A stretch of 64,000 nt of DNA, taken from positions 62,001 to 126,000 of the forward strand of contig JAGFNK010000097.1 in NCBI GenBank assembly GCA_025769875.1, in the 5' to 3' direction. Shown one piece after another: positions 58,661-64,000 of this stretch; the first letter of the stretch is position 1, and every line of letters starts with the position of its first letter. The stretch comes from Russula earlei (lineage: Eukaryota; Basidiomycota; Agaricomycetes; Russulales; Russulaceae). A program made the position numbers and the translations under genes. Below the pieces are notes generated by a model that was not told the origin of the DNA, did no database searches, and saw nothing but the letters and a program-made list of their open reading frames with translations.

Positions 58661-60953
58661 TTAATGGCACTCAATAGTATAACTACAAAGTTTTAAATGG
58701 GGTTGTTTGAGCAGATACAGGGGAAAATGAAATTGGCGAGATGGTAGTGGAATGGCGAGTTCCCCATAGGTGATAGTATGCTCAGCTGTCTCTGTCCACA
58801 TTTTCTGATTGGGTGTGATCACTTCCTTATCAGGTAAGACCTTGGAGCCTTGAATTAAATTGATTGCAGCTGCCAAACTGTATTTGGTGGCCTGTGCGGC
58901 CTCAATGATCTCCACTGTTTGATTAGCATTTTCAAGCCTAGATGTGAGATTGCATGATAATGATATGATCTCCTGTGAGAGAGATACTAGGCTCTCCCTT
59001 GGTGTGGATGAAGAAGATGATGGGGATGGGGGGTCAGGTGATTTATTTGCACTTTCCTTTTGTGTGCTCCCCTCAGGATGGAGGTAGGGAAAGTGGATGT
59101 AGATTGCTGCAATGTGTTTGCAGAATCTAATCCGGGGATAATCTGTGCAATCACAAGTTGACTTCATCAGATCGATTGAGTAAAATGTGCCGGAATGGGA
59201 CTGTGAAGTGATGTGAAAGCAGATCTTATTGAATTGCAAGATCGAATCTTGTGAGATGCTCTCAGCACGGGTGAAAATTATATGATGCCTGTCAGCTGCC
59301 AGGTCCCGACCATTGAGCCCAACATTCTGCTGTTCATGCCTGTTTTGGTAATACAGCACCATGTGATGCACTAGAACAAATAATATTTGATTGATCTGCC
59401 AATTGCACTTGCTGTTGAGCCAATGAGATTTGAGGACATGATGATATCTAAAAAGATTGAGTCATCTTATCTTTAGATTGGGAGGATCACATTCGCTTCG
59501 ATCAACATGTTGGTGTCCCCTTCCTCAAAGATATACCATGGACCACATATGCACCGCAGGCATCCATTGAGACCCAAGATAGTTCACAAAAGTTTCTGGA
59601 ACCTGAGGATCAGTGGAGATCTCCTCCCAGATTTGTAGAAATTTGGCCTGATCATCTGTATGTACCCATCTCTTGATCTTATCCCACAGATCAGGAAAAT
59701 TGTTAGCATTGAAGTGTGATTGCATCGTGCGCAACATGTGCCACTTGCAAAGCCATATCTGACTTCCTGGATAGGCAATCTTGAGGGCAGCAATCTGTGC
59801 AGCATCATGATCTGTCATAATAATAGATGGCCAGATAGCCGGACTGGCATCCCTAACCCAATGGACAAAAAAGGATATTGTGTCCTTTGTTCCATTGGAT
59901 GCCAGCATCCAGGCAACAGGCACACCTATCCAGAAAAGGTAAGCACGCTAAATTGACATTTAGTAAATATTATGCACCATGTCCTCAGTGATTGCGCACG
60001 ATCATGGTAAATAATAAGAAGTCTGGATATTGAGTAATATTATGAGTTGCATCAATACCGATGAAGCTGTTCCTGAGGTGGCGGAATGCCTCCATTTGGA
60101 AAGGGGTCTGGATGCATAATACATATGCATCCTCCTGCAGATTTGATTGAGATGGGGCACTGTGCAGCCTGTCTTTGTAAAAAACATTTGTTTTTTTCAT
60201 CTGTAAATCTGTCCAACCAGAGCCTGGTGGAGATAGCATCCTCTGGATGCAGCCTGATAATCTCATCTTCCATTTCCCGGGCCATGTGGCTTACATCCCA
60301 GAGCGAGATGAATTGGTCTCGGCTGCCATTGGGCAATGAATCCTGAATATCGCGTACCTTTCCATTATTAAGTTAGCGAATAAAAATAAAATAACTTCAA
60401 TATAGGCACTTACTATTTCCCATGGATCAACCTTCTTTGACAGCATGAATTTAATTTTATCACATGCTATGCATGACATTCGTGTGTAAGTGAGATTAGC
60501 AATTCTGATTTCATGGGAATGCTTGCTTGCATATTGTCCAAGAATGGTAGGCGTGTCTGTGTAAGACTTGATGACTATTTGGCAATGGCAACCTGTCTTC
60601 TTGATCACAGATCTCCGTATGCGATTGGGGTGCTTCTTTACATAACTCAAAGCTCCCCTGGATAGTTGGTGGGAGCAGACAAAAACCTTCTTTGTCCATC
60701 CCTGCTCATGCTTGGTGCTGGATGGAATCAATTCAATTGAGTGAGCCAATTCTTCTTGCTGGTGCCACGTGTTGAAATCGGCTGCTGTCGGCCATTCCAT
60801 GGGGTATCTGCTGTGCTCCCGGTCATAATTGAGTCCTCCCCTCTTTCCAGAATTGGCAGTGATCTGAAAACATTGTGTCGCAAAAGGGGCGCTCAGGCCG
60901 GAATGGGCGGATGATGTGGATGGCATGCCAATCAATCGGAAACGAGATTGCAT
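58661..60953 (-). pseudogene. MULE transposase gene, decayed
   Basis: Frames on the minus strand cover a whole MULE transposase: an N-terminal FAR1-like zinc region (60953-60415), the catalytic region (GIDATHNITQYPDFLLFTM with the first Asp, then MTDHDAAQIAALKIAYP and LCKWHMLR), and a C-terminal SWIM zinc finger CDCTDYPRIRFCKH. At least one typical intron is visible at ~60412-60357 (GTAAGT...AAAG). Lesions: a frameshift in a T run near 60190, an in-frame TGA at 59987-59985 just before GHGVPVAWML, and a phase break near 59470. Almost certainly inactive. The flanking 47-bp inverted repeats at 57667 and 61056 may be subterminal TIRs, giving an element of at least 3.4 kb. Confidence 0.87.
58734..58780 (-). 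repeat. Internal inverted repeat, inner arm
   Basis: Partner of 58153-58199. It encodes the TITYGELAIPLPSRQ end of the transposase frame. Confidence 0.75.
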
Positions 60954-61055
60954 TTCTTTTTTTTTTTGGTAGGGGAAAATGGTAAGGAGTTATCTTATTA
61001 TTAACACACTTATATAACTAAATTACATCCATTAACGCGTGATTGAAGTCCTGAC

Positions 61056-61102
61056 TCTCTTGCCAACACAATCACCTTTTATGCTAATTCAACCCACCAT
61101 GA
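61056..61102 (-). repeat. Right inverted repeat flanking the MULE gene
   Basis: Inverted partner of 57667-57713. Confidence 0.6.
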
Positions 61103-61491
61103 AATGTCAAAGACTCCTACCCACTAAAACCTCATGGTTGAAGATCCAGTCATTTGGGAGGTCCACTGTTTTCTAAGGACATGTTCCCAGGTGTCCCTCA
61201 CTAGCTTGAAGGCCCTTTGATTAGTGTTGCGGTGATTTTGTTGTTGGTGAGCCTCATGTTGATGGTACGAAGCCACCTTGTGTGGGTTTCAGTCTTGGAT
61301 TACTCGTTCACACCTCATGACCCAGATTATATGTGCGGCCTCTGAGATTAATATTTGGAGGAGGTGAGTGGCTCCTTTCGGGTTGCATCCATGGTGGTTC
61401 TGGTCATCATGGTGTGGTTCATCATTTTGGTTGGGGAGGGTGAGGCATAAACAGCCTAGTATGGTGCCTAGACGATGTTGGGCCATAGTTG
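61103..61491. other. CpG-poor stretch, nothing recognised
   Basis: No ORF of interest and no repeat match within the window. Confidence 0.4.
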
Positions 61492-61496
61492 TGGTG

Positions 61497-62046
61497 TGTT
61501 AAGATCTAACTGATCTTATGATTGACTCTTAGTGAAAGAGTTGCTTGATTTAGTTCAAGCACTAGACTTCAAACCCTTTGATATTATCTCAGGAAGAATA
61601 AATGTAAGAGAAGAGAGGGGCCTCTTTCACTTAGAGTTCTTCTTATAGATTGTTTAGAGTGTGGACAAGATATTGGTTTCTTGTTTGAGAGAGTAAGTCA
61701 AGTGTAAGGCTCGACTTCTTGGTACCACAGACTATTTATATGATATCTCAACAACTACTGATCCAATCAATTCATATGAAACTTGGGATGCACATAGCTA
61801 AGAACCAGTAGTATCTAAATATGTAAAGCACAATTCAAGAATGTTAGATATGACTCACACGTGAGTCATTCTTTCCTAGTATTTGTCATGAATTGGTAAG
61901 CAGTGAGTAAGCCATTACTGATCAATGAGTAAGTGGATCAGTAAGCAATCACTAAGCCAGATGAATAAGCACATATGAGTAATCAGAGATGAGTCAGCAA
62001 AGCATAGGTGAACAGATGAGAACGAAGAAACACAAGAATCCTAACA
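61497..62046. repeat. Solo LTR (550 bp), TSD TGGTG
   Basis: Starts TGTTAAGATCTAAC and ends ATCCTAACA, giving TGTTA...TAACA ends. It is flanked by the perfect 5-bp duplication TGGTG (61492-61496 and 62047-62051). It is not related to the ~960-bp LTR family or to the gypsy LTRs further left. Its internal region is lost. Confidence 0.85.
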
Positions 62047-62051
62047 TGGTG

Positions 62052-63429
62052 CATGTGGCCACATTTCTCTCACTAGGGACCAGATGGTCCTGTGTTTCAG
62101 TGGGTTGATCTATGTTCATGGGGACAAAGGACTTTTGTTTCAGGTGGTGAAAGGCAGGCTGGTGGTGGGGGGTTTGGGTCATGTGTGGTTTCCACATGGT
62201 TGTGGTGGCATGGTATTGGTAGTGACAGTTGGAGGGGAGGGAGGTGGGAGTTGGGTAGGGTGTTCATGGGGGGTGCTGGTGTTGCTTGTTCATTGTTGAG
62301 AAGCTAGGTAGTCATATGGTATGGGTTGTGTGTTTATGTGGGAGGAGTTCTCATTGCAGATTACGCTAGTGTACATAGTGATTGTGTTATGTATTGGTTT
62401 GGCAGTTGGCCTGGTGGATGGTGGTTTAGTTGGTGAGGGGGTTGTAGTTTTATGAAGGCTTGGACAGGTGGCTCTGGCCTTGCAGAGCTCACTGTCATCC
62501 TCACTGCCTATCCTTGCCCTGGCTTTCCTGTGGGAAAATCTGGACCTGGTGGTGGTCACGGTTCAAGGAGCCCCCAGTGTGAAATTGGTTAGCCAGATTT
62601 GTGGCATGTGTTGTCTGTAGGATTTTTCTGGCCCAGCTTGGCCTGAAAGCCCCAGCTTTGGCTTACTAAAATCCCAGGCTGGGCTAAAGCTGTCAATTAC
62701 AGCTTGGCTCTGGCTTGGCTTGTAAATAAAATGTTGATTCTGCAGTTGGTCACCAATGATAGTATGGGAAGATACTAAGCTACTCAGACCAACACATTGT
62801 CTCCTCATTGTCAATCAGTAGTAGGGCTGTGCACCATCCATATTATGGCCATGGCCATACAATGCATGGTAGATTGATGGATACAGGTGACTGTATACCG
62901 ACTGTATACTGAATACTCTTGAGCTCTGATGGTACAGTAGCAATATGGCCATATTATGGTCAACAGAAATGTATCCATGTGCAAAATTCAATATAATGTA
63001 CTACAGCCAATGTTGCAGTGCACCTGTGGCCTGCATGCATGCAAGATGAAAGGGACAGAGGGGAGCAAGGTCACATCCTGGAATGCAATGCGCATGTGAG
63101 AGAGAGAGTGTGAGTGTGAGTGTTCTTAAGGGATTGGTTCACAGCAGATGAGAAGTTTATCGCAGAGGCAAAAGCTCTTGATTCAATTCCCCTGAGCTAC
63201 TGTACAAGATGGTAGCTACTTAAATACAAAAGTGCTACTCAAGAGTCCTGTTCTTCCTACTGCAAATCTGTGAGCATGAGATGATGATGTTGGGGGCGAG
63301 ACGCTAGGGCCAGTGAGCCCTCACATAGTGCGTTGATGATGATGTGCCTGCATCATCTGGGTCCATGTGTAGACATGTGGTGGGTGAGGACAATGCTTAC
63401 TGTCGTTTTCACGTGACCTTGCACTTGCC
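62052..63429. other. CpG-poor non-coding stretch
   Basis: No gene. G/T-rich at 62100-62560. At 62823 TAGGGCTGTGCAC resembles a hAT-type terminus, but no partner end was found. A 16-bp palindrome TATGGCCATGGCCATA occurs at ~62841, and a GTGAGA/GTGTGA microsatellite at ~63098. Confidence 0.4.
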
Positions 63430-64000
63430 ATTTTTGGATGTCATTTCAAGTGCGAAATCAAAACTGCTATATCTCAACAGCTTCTCAACACATTGCCTTG
63501 AAACCTTGACAGTAGAATCTTATATACTGTATCTAGGTGCAGCTAAAATATGGGAGCATAATATTCAGTTCTTGAAATGTTGATTTTCAGGTGCTGACAT
63601 GGGTGCAAAACTTTGAACTGCCATATCTCAACTGTTTCTCAATTGATTGACTTGAAACTTCGACAATGGAATCTCATGTACTGTATCTAGGTGCAGCCCA
63701 AGAGCTGGGGTCTAATTCTTAGTTCTTGAAGTTTTGATTTTTGGGTGTGATCTGAGTGCAAAATTTCGAACTGCCATATCTCAACTGTTTCTCGATAGAT
63801 TGCCTTGAAACTTGGACAGTAGAACCTTATATACTGTGTCTAGGTGCAGCTAAAATATGGGAGCCTAGTGTTCAGTTCCTGAAGTTTCGATTTTTGGGTG
63901 CCAATCTGCATGCGAAATTTCGAACTGCCATATCTCAACTATTTCTCAATAGATTGGCTTGAAACTTGGACAGTATCATCTCATGTACTGTATCTAGATA
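63430..64000. repeat. Tandem satellite, ~154-bp monomer, at least 3.5 copies
   Basis: Monomer starts at 63452, 63604, 63758 and 63912 are spaced 152, 154 and 154 bp. Each copy begins GC(A/G)AAA(T/C)..., and has CTGCCATATCTCAAC, TTGAAAC(T/C)T(T/C/G)GACA and TACTGT(A/G)TCTAGGTGCAG. Copies are diverged by roughly 10-20 percent by eye. The array continues past the window end. ORFs in it are incidental. Confidence 0.88.

Noticed and set aside
62823..62835. hAT-like terminus TAGGGCTGTGCAC
   Set aside because: No inverted partner and no 8-bp duplication found within the window.

Overview
The window is nuclear DNA from a filamentous basidiomycete, most likely a mushroom-forming fungus (Agaricomycotina). 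Genes are densely packed and split by short introns, mostly 45-70 bases. The repeats are Ty1/copia and chromodomain Ty3/gypsy LTR retrotransposons, a MULE and MITE-like elements. The gene set (GDP-fucose enzymes, a seven-helix-like fungal membrane protein, a Zn2Cys6 regulator) also fits. The species cannot be named from the sequence.

Layout. (1) 1-3836: two nested, CpG-rich and apparently young Ty1/copia elements on the minus strand. The outer one is broken in gag by the inner one, whose ORF is open for 835 codons to the window edge. (2) 3837-24110: an old, CpG-poor repeat desert. It holds three copies of a ~960-bp LTR (two with perfect 5-bp target duplications), a MITE nested in one of them, two different decayed gypsy elements, a 3.25-kb element with ~350-bp inverted repeats between those two, and a convergent pair of gypsy LTRs. 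One isolated gene-like island, a candidate small secreted protein, lies at 6850-7430. (3) 24110-57140: a CpG-rich gene island. (4) 57140-64000: a second CpG-poor repeat zone with a decayed MULE transposase gene, a solo LTR and a 154-bp tandem satellite running off the end.

The gene island holds, in order: a DUF6533-like membrane protein (-), Cys-Gly dipeptidase DUG1 (-), a small unknown (-), biotin-protein ligase (-), tRNA-Arg(CCU) with an intron (-), GDP-mannose 4,6-dehydratase (-), GDP-L-fucose synthase (-), a 110-aa unknown (-), FAD synthase (-), MRE11 (+), an F-box protein (+), a SUZ-domain protein (-), mitochondrial uS17 (-), a 99-aa unknown (-) and a Zn2Cys6/fungal_trans regulator (+). 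For most genes I rebuilt introns by hand, and the summed exon lengths are divisible by three: 482 aa for DUG1, 374 aa for GMD, 347 aa for GFS, 625 aa for BPL1. Adjacent GMD and GFS together make the whole two-enzyme route from GDP-mannose to GDP-L-fucose.

The strongest unusual signals are: premature TGA stops in old transposon ORFs, several at sites where the families have Arg, together with CpG depletion (a methylation-decay or RIP-like mark); paired LTR hairpins whose stems have co-changed between two copia families; a long-TIR element carrying CpG-rich Pro/Ser/Ala cargo; inverted LTR copies that could form a long hairpin RNA; and the 154-bp satellite.
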